In this document: positions 5,837 to 12,348 of the stretch, in pieces
How the letters are laid out: every line of letters begins with the position of its first letter
Position numbering within the stretch: the first letter of the stretch is position 1
IMG/VR virus record: IMGVR_UViG_3300033998_000032
Span: 1 to 21,727 of that record
Reading direction: 5' to 3' (one strand)
DNA from: a virus
Length of the DNA: 21,727 nt
Position numbers and translations under genes: made by a program
Notes under the pieces: model-generated
What the model saw: only the letters and a program-made list of their open reading frames with translations
Database searches by the model: none
Told to the model about the DNA's origin: nothing

Positions 5837-7480
5837 ATGCCCGTTGTTGCTTACAAAGAATTCCCTTTAGCTGATAAAGAAATGTCCTGGTCTTTTACTG
5901 CCGAAGATGGCAACCGTTTGATCGAACGTGGCGGGTGGAGTTTGTTCAAGCAGGTTCACACTTGGTATGATGACTCGGATGGCCCTACTCCCGAACGGAA
6001 ATCCGCGTATAAACTTCCACATCACAAAGAAGTGGGCGACGAAGTAAAAACGGTTTGGCGTGGCTGTACGGCGGCGATGGCCAGATTGATGCAGGAACGT
6101 ACCCAAATTCCCGATTCTGACCGCCGTGGATGCTACAACCATTTAGCCAGACACTACCGCGAATTTGACGAGGAACCGCCCGAGTTTGGCAGGTATTCGA
6201 ACGAGGAAATAGCTGAGTGGTTGGCCAAGTGGGGATACACCAGAGAAGAAATTAATCAAGTTCTTTATCGTGATTTCGGCGTTCCAACGCCCAGCCAACT
6301 CGAGAAAATTAATGCCTTAGCGAAACGGCCTCTTAGAAAAGAAGAGGTTTTTGTTTTTCCCGCTAAATTGGCGGGGGATATGATTGTTCCGGGCCGCAAT
6401 GTACAAATTCACAAATCTTTGCTTGAAGTATTCAGAGAAGATGCAAAACAGGGTGTAGCTTTAATGCTCGATCACCCGTGGGCAGGAATGTTTGGCCGCC
6501 CCAAGGCTGCTTATCCTTATGGCCGCACGTTCGATGCTGTGTTAAAGAAGAGTGATCTGAAAAATGAAAACTATGCACTTTACGCCGACCACTACATCGT
6601 TCGGGGTAAAGAAAAGGATGGTATCAGCACAGATGCTATTATAGCCGACATCGAAGACGGCACCTTATTTGATACTTCCATTGGATGGGGTGCCGAAATT
6701 TACGAGTGTTCTATTTGCGGCAACGATATCCGCGATTCTAAGTGTGAACATTGGCCCGGTGAAACGTATGAAGGGCAACTGTGCCATGCCATTGCTAAAC
6801 CTCCAGGATTCCTTATGGAAAACTCGCTAGTGTTCGATGGGGCCTATCCTACCGCTGGTGTGCTTTCAAAACTTGATGAACCCAATCCGAGTGAGTATTT
6901 GGTTGTCAACAATTTCAAGAACATTCCTCTTGGCGCAACTGTTTACCACACTTATTCTGCGACTAGAAACAAGCTGATTACCCTAGTAAGGAGGGATGCA
7001 CTAGAAAAGCAACCGCTACTTGTAGTTCCCAACCTTAAGAAAGGTGGTGAGCCAACTATGGACGAGAAGAAGTACACACAAGAAGAAGTGGATGCAATCG
7101 TCAAACAAGAGGTTGAAAAGGCCCTCAGTGCTACTCCTAAGCCTTACATGACCCAAGAGCAGGTTACCGAGGTGCTGAAGAAGGCTTATTCTGCCGATGA
7201 AGTCTTGAAGTTGGCCCAGGAGGGATTGCAGTACCGGGAGGAGTTGATCCAAGACACGCTTGAATGGGGCGTCCGTGCTTACGGTAACGACTTTGCGACC
7301 GATGCCTGGAAGCAGCTCTTAAGTGAACCTGGGCGTACCATTCAGGCGATCAAGGACTTCCGCAATCAGTTTAAGGCTGTGGCCGAGAAGGTTATTCCTG
7401 CTGGCCGTGTAACTGACCCCAATGCTGGTAAGAAAGCTGACTCTTCCACTGAAATTCCCGATGAAGCATTTGATCTATAA
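5837..7480 (+). CDS. Prohead maturation protease with C-terminal scaffold domain
   Basis: This is a 547-residue protein. Residues about 10-115 form a domain with AYKLPHH and HLARHY motifs that I associate with the front end of phage proteases. The protease region has FVFPAKLAGDMIVPG, His213 in LDHPW and Ser281 in DTSIGW, which fit the His and Ser of a prohead serine protease. A small metal-binding cluster follows directly (Cys291, Cys294, Cys303, His305). Residues 408-547 are helical and charged, as in scaffolding proteins, and can also be made separately from ATG 7058. Fused protease-scaffold genes with a nested scaffold product are known in phages. The gene lies between portal and capsid, as expected. 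It also contains a terminator-like hairpin at 6329-6358. Confidence 0.85.
   Translation: MPVVAYKEFPLADKEMSWSFTAEDGNRLIERGGWSLFKQVHTWYDDSDGPTPERKSAYKLPHHKEVGDEVKTVWRGCTAAMARLMQERTQIPDSDRRGCYNHLARHYREFDEEPPEFGRYSNEEIAEWLAKWGYTREEINQVLYRDFGVPTPSQLEKINALAKRPLRKEEVFVFPAKLAGDMIVPGRNVQIHKSLLEVFREDAKQGVALMLDHPWAGMFGRPKAAYPYGRTFDAVLKKSDLKNENYALYADHYIVRGKEKDGISTDAIIADIEDGTLFDTSIGWGAEIYECSICGNDIRDSKCEHWPGETYEGQLCHAIAKPPGFLMENSLVFDGAYPTAGVLSKLDEPNPSEYLVVNNFKNIPLGATVYHTYSATRNKLITLVRRDALEKQPLLVVPNLKKGGEPTMDEKKYTQEEVDAIVKQEVEKALSATPKPYMTQEQVTEVLKKAYSADEVLKLAQEGLQYREELIQDTLEWGVRAYGNDFATDAWKQLLSEPGRTIQAIKDFRNQFKAVAEKVIPAGRVTDPNAGKKADSSTEIPDEAFDL
6329..6358 (+). terminator. Intragenic terminator-like hairpin (protease gene)
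   Basis: CCTCTT (6329-6334) pairs perfectly with AAGAGG (6342-6347) around a seven-base AGAAAAG loop, and TTTTTGTTTTT follows directly (6348-6358). It has the form of an intrinsic terminator but lies inside the protease coding sequence at codons 165-174. The stem is A/T-G/C mixed, so it would be moderate in strength. Whether it terminates is untested. Confidence 0.45.
7058..7480 (+). CDS. Nested in-frame scaffold protein
   Basis: An internal ATG at 7058, in frame with the protease, is preceded by AAAGGTGGTGA at 7040-7050, ten bases away and nearly identical to the portal gene's ribosome binding site. The 140-residue product is helical and charged (MDEKKYTQEEVDAIVKQEVE at its start, acidic end), as expected of scaffolding proteins that guide capsid assembly and are then cleaved or expelled. 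This matches the lambda C/Nu3 arrangement, in which the scaffold is made from an internal start of the protease gene. The strong ribosome binding site in mid-gene is direct sequence evidence; expression is inferred. Confidence 0.7.
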   Translation: MDEKKYTQEEVDAIVKQEVEKALSATPKPYMTQEQVTEVLKKAYSADEVLKLAQEGLQYREELIQDTLEWGVRAYGNDFATDAWKQLLSEPGRTIQAIKDFRNQFKAVAEKVIPAGRVTDPNAGKKADSSTEIPDEAFDL

Positions 7481-7496
7481 GAAAGGAGTGGTCTAG

Positions 7497-7919
7497 ATGA
7501 GCAGGTACGGTCTTGATTTCGAGCACATTGGTTTCCGTGGCGTTACTTTCGAGGCAGACGACAGCTTGAAAAACGCTGTCCTGGCAGCTCGGGGCTGGGA
7601 GAATGATGGCCGGAGCGCCGTGCTGGACAAAGCCGTTGCTTTGACCGGCGATGGCAAGGTTGGTTTTGGTGCCGACGGCGACCGCCTGTTTGGACGTGTT
7701 CACCAGTATGAATTCGACGGCTATGTTACTGTGCAGGATTCTGGTTATTGTACCCTGCCTGCCAACGAAACTGCAATGCCTGCCCCCGGCGACTGGGTAG
7801 TGGTAGACGGGACGGGCAAAGTCAAGGTTTCCGAGAACGCTGGCACTCCTGTTCCCACAAATGCAATTGTTGTGAGTGCTGATAGCGTAAATAAGACTGT
7901 TGTGGTCAGGATTTCTTAA
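7497..7919 (+). CDS. Capsid decoration (cement) protein
   Basis: This 140-residue, beta-rich, Gly/Val/Asp-rich protein lies directly before the major capsid gene. The sequence has the style of small phage head-decoration or cement proteins (DUF2190-like): alternating VALTGDGKVGFGADGDRLFG, then DGYVTVQDSGYCTLP, then PAPGDWVVVDGTGKVKV, then a C-terminal SVNKTVVVRIS strand. Such proteins bind on the outside of the mature shell. AAAGGAGTGG upstream of ATG 7497 is a good ribosome binding site, and the intergenic distances on both sides are 16-17 bases. The exact family is a resemblance rather than a proven match. Confidence 0.75.
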   Translation: MSRYGLDFEHIGFRGVTFEADDSLKNAVLAARGWENDGRSAVLDKAVALTGDGKVGFGADGDRLFGRVHQYEFDGYVTVQDSGYCTLPANETAMPAPGDWVVVDGTGKVKVSENAGTPVPTNAIVVSADSVNKTVVVRIS

Positions 7920-7936
7920 GGAAGGAGTGAGGTTAA

Positions 7937-9007
7937 ATGAGCGAAAGAATTGAGTTGAGCTTTACCGTTTATGACCAAGCAAAGGCGGAAAAACTAACGC
8001 TTTCAAAGTATCTAGAAAAACTCTACCCCACACCTGAAGGTTCTAAACTGGATGCTTTTGAACGGGCGTTGAAACAGGAAGGGATCATTGTAAAATCGGT
8101 TTATGAGAAAGGCATCTACGCCGATCCAGTAGATGCCTTTTATCGTACCGAGACGAGCCGGGTTCTTTTCCCTGAGTTCATTGCCCGTACTGTACGTGAG
8201 GCGATTGTGGAGGACACAGTTCTACCGTACTTGATTGGACAGAACACCACAATTGATACCGACACCTATCGCACATTTTATGTAGAGGATCAGCCGACCA
8301 AGTCTAAGAAAGTACGGATTACTGAAGCTGCCGACCTGCCCGTAGCTGTTATCCGTGGCAAGGATCAGGTTGTGCGGCTTTACAAGTTTGGCCGTGCTAT
8401 TGATGTATCCTACGAAGCTCTTCGCCGGATGGCTATTGACATGCTGGCCCTTCACATTCGCCGGATTGCCATTCAGACGGCCAAGGACAAGGTGGAGGAA
8501 ATCCTGAACGTTATCAAGAACGGTGACGGTAACAACAATGCTGCTCCTGTTCTCAAGTTAAGTGTGCTGGATAGCGGCGCAACCCCCGGAACAATTACTC
8601 CCAAAGCGCTTCTCAAGTTCCTTATGGAGTTTGAGCCGTTCCCGTGTGATACTTTGATTGCTTCCAAAGATGCGTTTGTCCAGTTGGTGCTGACGGATGT
8701 TCCCAACCTGGATACCGCTACCTTACTGAGGCTCTTGGCGACCGGCGTAACTTCCGGCGTAAACTTCAATGCTCCTCAGATGCCCAACGGCACGGTAAGG
8801 CTATTCTGGAATGCCAACATTACCGGCAACCAGATTTACGGCATTAACCGCCGGTATGCCATCGAGCAGATTACCGAGGCCGGTTCGGACATCCGTGAGG
8901 CCGACAAGTTCATCAAGAACCAGACCCAAATTCTGACCATTTCCGAGAACACCGGTTATTCCAAGATGTTCCCGGAGGCTACGAAGATTCTAGACCTTGA
9001 TCAGTAA
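7937..9007 (+). CDS. Major capsid protein (HK97-fold expected)
   Basis: This 356-residue protein follows the protease/scaffold and decoration genes, the standard capsid position, and its length is normal. A charged N-terminal region (to about residue 70) could be a delta-type or N-arm segment. Typical shell-protein sequence follows: FPEFIARTVREAIVEDTVLP, YVEDQPTKSKKVRITEAADLP, KFGRAIDVSYEALRRMAID near residue 155, then the helical IRRIAIQTAKDKVEEILNVI. The C-terminal ITENTGYSK-like ISENTGYSKMFPEATKILDL ends the protein. A GGAAGGAG site precedes ATG 7937. A 12-base-pair hairpin followed by a T-run lies within codons 58-69 (8108-8141). Confidence 0.88.
   Translation: MSERIELSFTVYDQAKAEKLTLSKYLEKLYPTPEGSKLDAFERALKQEGIIVKSVYEKGIYADPVDAFYRTETSRVLFPEFIARTVREAIVEDTVLPYLIGQNTTIDTDTYRTFYVEDQPTKSKKVRITEAADLPVAVIRGKDQVVRLYKFGRAIDVSYEALRRMAIDMLALHIRRIAIQTAKDKVEEILNVIKNGDGNNNAAPVLKLSVLDSGATPGTITPKALLKFLMEFEPFPCDTLIASKDAFVQLVLTDVPNLDTATLLRLLATGVTSGVNFNAPQMPNGTVRLFWNANITGNQIYGINRRYAIEQITEAGSDIREADKFIKNQTQILTISENTGYSKMFPEATKILDLDQ
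8108..8141 (+). terminator. Intragenic terminator-like hairpin (capsid gene)
   Basis: AAAGGCATCTAC (8108-8119) pairs perfectly with GTAGATGCCTTT (8129-8140) around a nine-base loop, twelve pairs in all, ending in a run of four T. The A-tract on the 5' arm makes it symmetrical, as in bidirectional terminators. It lies in codons 58-69 of the major capsid gene. No minus-strand gene nearby would need it. Confidence 0.5.
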
Positions 9008-9019
9008 GGAGGAGGCGTT

Positions 9020-9409
9020 ATGCCCAACCTGATCCTTACTGTTACTGGCTGGGAGTCTCGCATTAGGGACAAACTGGGCGTAGATCAGGCATACCTTCCT
9101 GATAGCGTGCTTCAGCAACCCGAAATTATTGGTGTAGCTGAGGCTTTTATTATTGACCAAATTCCTGACTACGCTACGCTGGAGGGAACGGATAGGCTGT
9201 GGCTAGAGGCCGCTACCGTATGTCAGGCGGCGGCCCTAGCCTGCTCCCAGATGTCCGCAAGACTCCCGGCAATTGAACAAACATCGGAGTATCGTAGAGA
9301 AAACAGCATTAACTGGGAAAGGAGACGAGAACAGTTGGAACAGGAAAGGGATTCATACCTGGCCAGGTTGATTCCTTTCCTGGATGTCCCTCATTTTGAA
9401 ACTGCTTGA
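9020..9409 (+). CDS. Head-tail connector (adaptor) protein
   Basis: This 129-residue, mostly helical protein is the first gene after the major capsid gene, where siphophages encode the adaptor that binds the portal ring. The N-terminus (LILTVTGWESRIRDKLGVDQ) and the helix LEGTDRLWLEAATVCQAAALA fit the compact helical bundle of connector proteins. A charged segment (YRRENSINWERRREQLEQER) leads to the end. AAGGAGGAGG provides a strong start at 9020. The following gene begins 14 bases after the stop. The call is by position, size and helical style. Confidence 0.65.
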   Translation: MPNLILTVTGWESRIRDKLGVDQAYLPDSVLQQPEIIGVAEAFIIDQIPDYATLEGTDRLWLEAATVCQAAALACSQMSARLPAIEQTSEYRRENSINWERRREQLEQERDSYLARLIPFLDVPHFETA

Positions 9410-9423
9410 AAGGGGGACGGCCT

Positions 9424-9984
9424 ATGTCTTATGTGGGAAAGTTTCTAATGGCGGCAGGCCGTCCCTGCACCATTCTACGAGCAACTCCTATCGAGTCTTA
9501 TGTTAGTCTTCGCCGTGCTTCCCGTTCGACAAGAAGAGGAGAAGCCTACTGGGAGGGATTGATACTTGCAGACACCAACCTTACAAGCGGCGATATTCTC
9601 CAGATTGGCCTCGATAAGTTTCTTGTGCATTACACCCATGCTAGTTCTGGGGAGTTGGCTTGGTTTGGTGCAAAGGCCAATGCCGCCGTAAGTATTTACA
9701 GGTATGCAGAATTGGCCGATGAGAACGGCAACATTATTCAGGATTGGGAACTAGTAGCCAGTAATGTACCCGCGTATGGCGAAATAGTAACCGCATCTTT
9801 AAGGGCACAAGACCCCGGTCTTCTTCCCAACACCCGGCTTCTACTCCAGATTCCTAAGAGCGTAAATGCTCAAGTCATGGACAGGATCGTTCTGGGAGAC
9901 AAAAAGTATCAATTAGATTCCCTAGATGATGTCATGCTCCAAGGGATAGCTCGTCTTCAGCTTTCGGAGGATTTGAGACCGTGA
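9424..9984 (+). CDS. Head-closure (stopper-like) protein
   Basis: This 186-residue, beta-rich protein lies in the second neck position, where siphophages encode the stopper that closes the DNA exit. Segments such as AYWEGLILADTNLTSGDILQ and GDKKYQLDSLDDVMLQGI look like barrel strands. An in-frame TTG at 9406 overlaps the previous stop, but AAGGGGG at 9410-9416 is seven bases from ATG 9424, so I use 9424. The stop overlaps the next gene's GTG as GTGA at 9981-9984. The functional name is an inference from position; the sequence itself shows only a small beta-rich protein. Confidence 0.55.
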   Translation: MSYVGKFLMAAGRPCTILRATPIESYVSLRRASRSTRRGEAYWEGLILADTNLTSGDILQIGLDKFLVHYTHASSGELAWFGAKANAAVSIYRYAELADENGNIIQDWELVASNVPAYGEIVTASLRAQDPGLLPNTRLLLQIPKSVNAQVMDRIVLGDKKYQLDSLDDVMLQGIARLQLSEDLRP

Positions 9985-10526
9985 GTGTAAGGTTTGACAC
10001 GGCAAGATGCATAAGTGCGCTTCGCTTGCAACTGGCCGAAGCAATAAAGAAGGCACAAAAAGAGTATCTTAACGAGATTGTCAGCGGAGTAAAACAACCT
10101 GAAGCACGAGGTGATTGGGAAGAAGGAGAAATTGAAGATGCAGCTTGGATCATTGCTGCTGCGGTTGTGGGCGGAGCTTGGGCGGTTATGGACAACTACG
10201 GAAGAGGAAGTCTCATGGATACTTCCAATCCGGCACTCGAAGCGTATCGGCAAAGTGAACTTTGGAACCCTGCCCGGCCCGACCTGTACATTCGTGGCCG
10301 ACCGCCGGGAACGTATACGGATATTTTTGGCAGGCAACGCACATCTACAGGCCGTGCTGTTGGGCGAAACCTTGAAGGTTTGGGAGAAGAATTTGCCCCC
10401 TGGCCCCCGTCCAAAGCCTTACAGGTTGCCACACAGGTTATGAAGAAGGGGAGGTTTAGAGAGATCATTCAAGAAGCTATAGATTCCTTTCCTTGGGGTG
10501 ACTTTATTATCGCTACACCCGATTAA
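9981..10526 (+). CDS. Neck/tail-completion protein (HK97 gp10-like position)
   Basis: This 181-residue protein starts with GTG, overlapping the previous stop by four bases (GTGA), with GGAGG at 9966-9970. A helical N-terminus (LRLQLAEAIKKAQKEYLNEI) is followed by an Ala-rich helix (DAAWIIAAAVVGGAWAVMDN). Then comes a segment with YIRGRPPGTYTDIFGR and a helix toward the end (ALQVATQVMKKGRFREIIQE). The third neck gene in siphophages is often of the HK97 gp10 type; I see some similarity in layout but no decisive motif. The Ala-rich helix is short and contains charged flanks, so I do not call it a membrane segment. Confidence 0.5.
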   Translation: MSVRFDTARCISALRLQLAEAIKKAQKEYLNEIVSGVKQPEARGDWEEGEIEDAAWIIAAAVVGGAWAVMDNYGRGSLMDTSNPALEAYRQSELWNPARPDLYIRGRPPGTYTDIFGRQRTSTGRAVGRNLEGLGEEFAPWPPSKALQVATQVMKKGRFREIIQEAIDSFPWGDFIIATPD

Positions 10527-10537
10527 GGAGGTGATGT

Positions 10538-10957
10538 ATTTGTTTTGATCCTGATGCCGATCTGACGGCCATACAGAAGGTATTAATCGACGATTCGACA
10601 CTTAAGGAGTTGCTTGGACTATCGGGAGCTACCTATACGGAAGTTGTAAAGCATATTATCAAGCGGAGCCAGTGGGATGATTTGGCGTCCACAGAAAGGA
10701 GGATAACGATTTACTTCCGCCCCTCCCGTTACACCCGGAACGAGATTATTTCGGAGCAGATAGTTGAGATTGACTGCCATGTTCCCGCCAAACAAGATTA
10801 CATTGCCCACCGGATTCAAAAGAGAATCAAGGAGCTTCTTCACAACGCTGTCCTGAACGGGCGGCGTTATTATTTTGAGATGTTCTTGGGCGAGCTTCCA
10901 ACGGCAACAGGTTTTGTTTGTGTGGGTAGTAGGTTCCGGAGTTACGTGATTATCTGA
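10538..10957 (+). CDS. Tail-completion protein, apparent AUU start
   Basis: The coding frame is clearly used from at least 10541 (CFDPDADLTAIQKVLIDDST and on), giving 139 residues to TGA 10955-10957. The only codon after the in-frame stop at 10532 that is well placed to the strong ribosome binding site (AAGGAGG, 10525-10531) and can act as a start is ATT at 10538, spacing six bases. AUU is a known rare start codon, as in infC. TTG 10610 is a poor alternative because it would drop 24 good residues and has only the weak AAGGAG at 10603. A one-base insertion in the TTTT at 10543-10546 would also explain the pattern, with a TTG 10540 start. Position between neck and major tail protein suggests tail completion. 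Confidence 0.6.
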   Translation: MCFDPDADLTAIQKVLIDDSTLKELLGLSGATYTEVVKHIIKRSQWDDLASTERRITIYFRPSRYTRNEIISEQIVEIDCHVPAKQDYIAHRIQKRIKELLHNAVLNGRRYYFEMFLGELPTATGFVCVGSRFRSYVII

Positions 10958-10971
10958 AAGGAGTGGTAATT

Positions 10972-11757
10972 ATGAGGCCAATCGTATTCAAAGAAGCAGG
11001 AAAGATTGTGCTTGTTCCCTACAATGCCGACGGCACCTTGAATTTTACTTCTGACAAGGTGGTAACTAACGTCGGCAAGCTGGTGTCTATTGCCCCGAGT
11101 GTTACTATTAACACTTCCACCCTGGCCGATGGTAATTCTGACTGGCAGATGGTCTTCGATACCGGTCGTACCGGTCAGATTACTGTCACTATGGCCACGT
11201 TCCAGCCGAAACTTTATGCGGCTTTAATGGGTACGAACGTAACCGAAGGCGGCTCTGGTACGATGTGGGCGGCTGACGAGGGCTATACCATTCCTTCCGT
11301 TGCGCCGTATGAAGTAACACTGGCTCATACACCTGCAACTAATGGCACCTTAATCGTAGTTGGCGAGGATGGTACGGCTTTCAACAAGGTGGAGACTGCT
11401 CCGGCTGCTGCTGGAGAGTTTAGCCTGTCCGATAACAAACTTACGTTCCATGCCGGAGATGCCGGTAAGGCTATCTTTGTCACCTACGAGTGGTCGGCTA
11501 CTGGTGTAACTGCTTTTGGATTACCCGAGCGTGGTTCCCGTCCGGCCCTGTATGCGGTAATTTCGGGTATCGTGACTTCGGACGATGAATCTGCGGTTTA
11601 CGATACCAACATCATTATTGATAAGTGCAAGGCTAGTGGCGATATTGCCCAGCCAACTATGCAAAGGGAAGCGCAGAACTGGAACTTTACTCTTCAGGTT
11701 TTGCAACCGCGGCCTGGAAACAAAGCTGTAGATTACAAGTTTGCTCTGAGGGCGTAA
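10972..11757 (+). CDS. Major tail protein (tail tube)
   Basis: This 261-residue, beta-rich protein lies just before the chaperone genes, the normal place of the tube protein that forms stacked rings around the tape measure. Strand-rich segments include KIVLVPYNADGTL, QMVFDTGRTGQITVTMATF and WNFTLQVLQPRPGNKAVDYK. Residues about 105-185 look like an added Ig-like or beta-sandwich domain (VTLAHTPATNGTLIVVGEDG to KAIFVTYEWSATG), which would project from the tube. GTG 10963 is in frame, but AAAGGAG (10957-10963) is eight bases from ATG 10972, so I use that. No tail-sheath gene is present, supporting a siphovirus. Confidence 0.85.
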   Translation: MRPIVFKEAGKIVLVPYNADGTLNFTSDKVVTNVGKLVSIAPSVTINTSTLADGNSDWQMVFDTGRTGQITVTMATFQPKLYAALMGTNVTEGGSGTMWAADEGYTIPSVAPYEVTLAHTPATNGTLIVVGEDGTAFNKVETAPAAAGEFSLSDNKLTFHAGDAGKAIFVTYEWSATGVTAFGLPERGSRPALYAVISGIVTSDDESAVYDTNIIIDKCKASGDIAQPTMQREAQNWNFTLQVLQPRPGNKAVDYKFALRA

Positions 11758-11768
11758 GGAGGTAGACT

Positions 11769-12086
11769 ATGAGTAAGAAGGAAGCCGTGCCGCTCTCTGT
11801 TATGACGGGGAGCGGCTCCTCTTTTTCTGCTGCCGGGAAGAAGTATACAATTACCCCACTTAAACTCAAGGATGTCCCAGATTTTGTTAACGACCAATTA
11901 AGCATTACGTCTCAGCTATTCAATATTGTCAATCCCGAAGCACGCGAGAAGCTTGCCAAATGGTTGCCTAAATGTGTTTTTGATGCGAATGGGGAACCTG
12001 TGACTTTAGAGAAAGCAATGGACGATGGATGGGATTTAAGCGATCTACGCAAGGCTGTTGAGAAACTGTGTGACTTGTCGGGCTGA
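11769..12086 (+). CDS. Tail assembly chaperone, short form (G-type)
   Basis: This 105-residue protein lies between the major tail protein and the tape measure, the conserved place of the tail assembly chaperone. It has a mixed beta N-terminus (SSFSAAGKKYTITPLKLKD) and a helical C-terminus (WDLSDLRKAVEKLCDLSG). The chaperone binds the tape measure during tail assembly and is absent from the virion. It is expected to be made in excess over the frameshifted G-T form. The TGA at 12084-12086 lies exactly in the loop of a GGGC(TGAA)GCCC hairpin. A terminator-like hairpin is embedded at codons 7-20. Confidence 0.8.
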   Translation: MSKKEAVPLSVMTGSGSSFSAAGKKYTITPLKLKDVPDFVNDQLSITSQLFNIVNPEAREKLAKWLPKCVFDANGEPVTLEKAMDDGWDLSDLRKAVEKLCDLSG

Positions 12087-12343
12087 AGCCCGCCTCCTCA
12101 AGTGAAGAGGAGGCTGACTGGGGCGAGGTTTTTACACAACTTCTGGCTCATACTTCCCTGGGATACGAGGAGATTCTTGACAGGACAATTCCTCAGTTAA
12201 TGGCGATCCTTGAGAGATTACCAAACCAATTAAGAATCAAACTGGGGTTGTCAGTTGACAATTCTTCTGCAAATGAACCCCAAAAGCCTTCTACCATCAG
12301 TGATGTTATAGCGTTTTGTAATCTATTTTCAAGAGGGGGGTAG
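11769..12343 (+). CDS. Tail assembly chaperone, -1 frameshift fusion (G-T)
   Basis: After the G stop, the -1 frame is open from 12074 to TAG 12341-12343 and encodes protein-like sequence with no usable start: LKPASSSEEEADWGEVFTQL, then LGYEEILDRTIPQLMAILER, ending LFSRGG. This is the style of T-domain sequence. A -1 slip at GGC (12081-12083), just before UGA, joins them as DLSG-LKPASS and gives 191 residues. The upstream limit is the in-frame TGA at 12071-12073, so the slip must occur within 12074-12086. No canonical X-XXY-YYZ heptamer is present there; a P-site slip GGC to GGG at the stop codon is the likeliest. A strong hairpin lies eight bases downstream. G/G-T frameshifting before the tape measure is conserved in long-tailed phages. 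Confidence 0.8.
11789..11826 (+). terminator. Intragenic terminator-like hairpin (chaperone gene start)
   Basis: GCCGCTC (11789-11795) pairs with GAGCGGC (11810-11816); three further inner pairs (two of them G-T) extend the stem to ten. TCCTCTTTTT follows (11817-11826). It lies at codons 7-20 of the chaperone, just after the abundant major tail protein gene, where a terminator would reduce downstream expression. The T-run is offset from the stem by five bases, so it is a weaker example. Confidence 0.4.
12080..12114 (+). promoter_or_regulatory. Frameshift-stimulating tandem hairpins
   Basis: GGGC (12080-12083) pairs with GCCC (12088-12091), and the four-base loop TGAA contains the UGA stop of G. 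Directly adjacent, GCCTCCTC (12092-12099) pairs perfectly with GAGGAGGC (12107-12114) around a seven-base loop. The second stem starts eight bases after the presumed slip codon, a normal distance for a -1 stimulatory structure. The hairpins can stack coaxially. Confidence 0.7.
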
Positions 12344-12348
12344 CACAT

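Noticed and set aside
6359-6375. Hairpin CCCGC/GCGGG next to the protease terminator-like element
   Set aside because: The T-run is on its 5' side, so it does not have terminator form on either strand.
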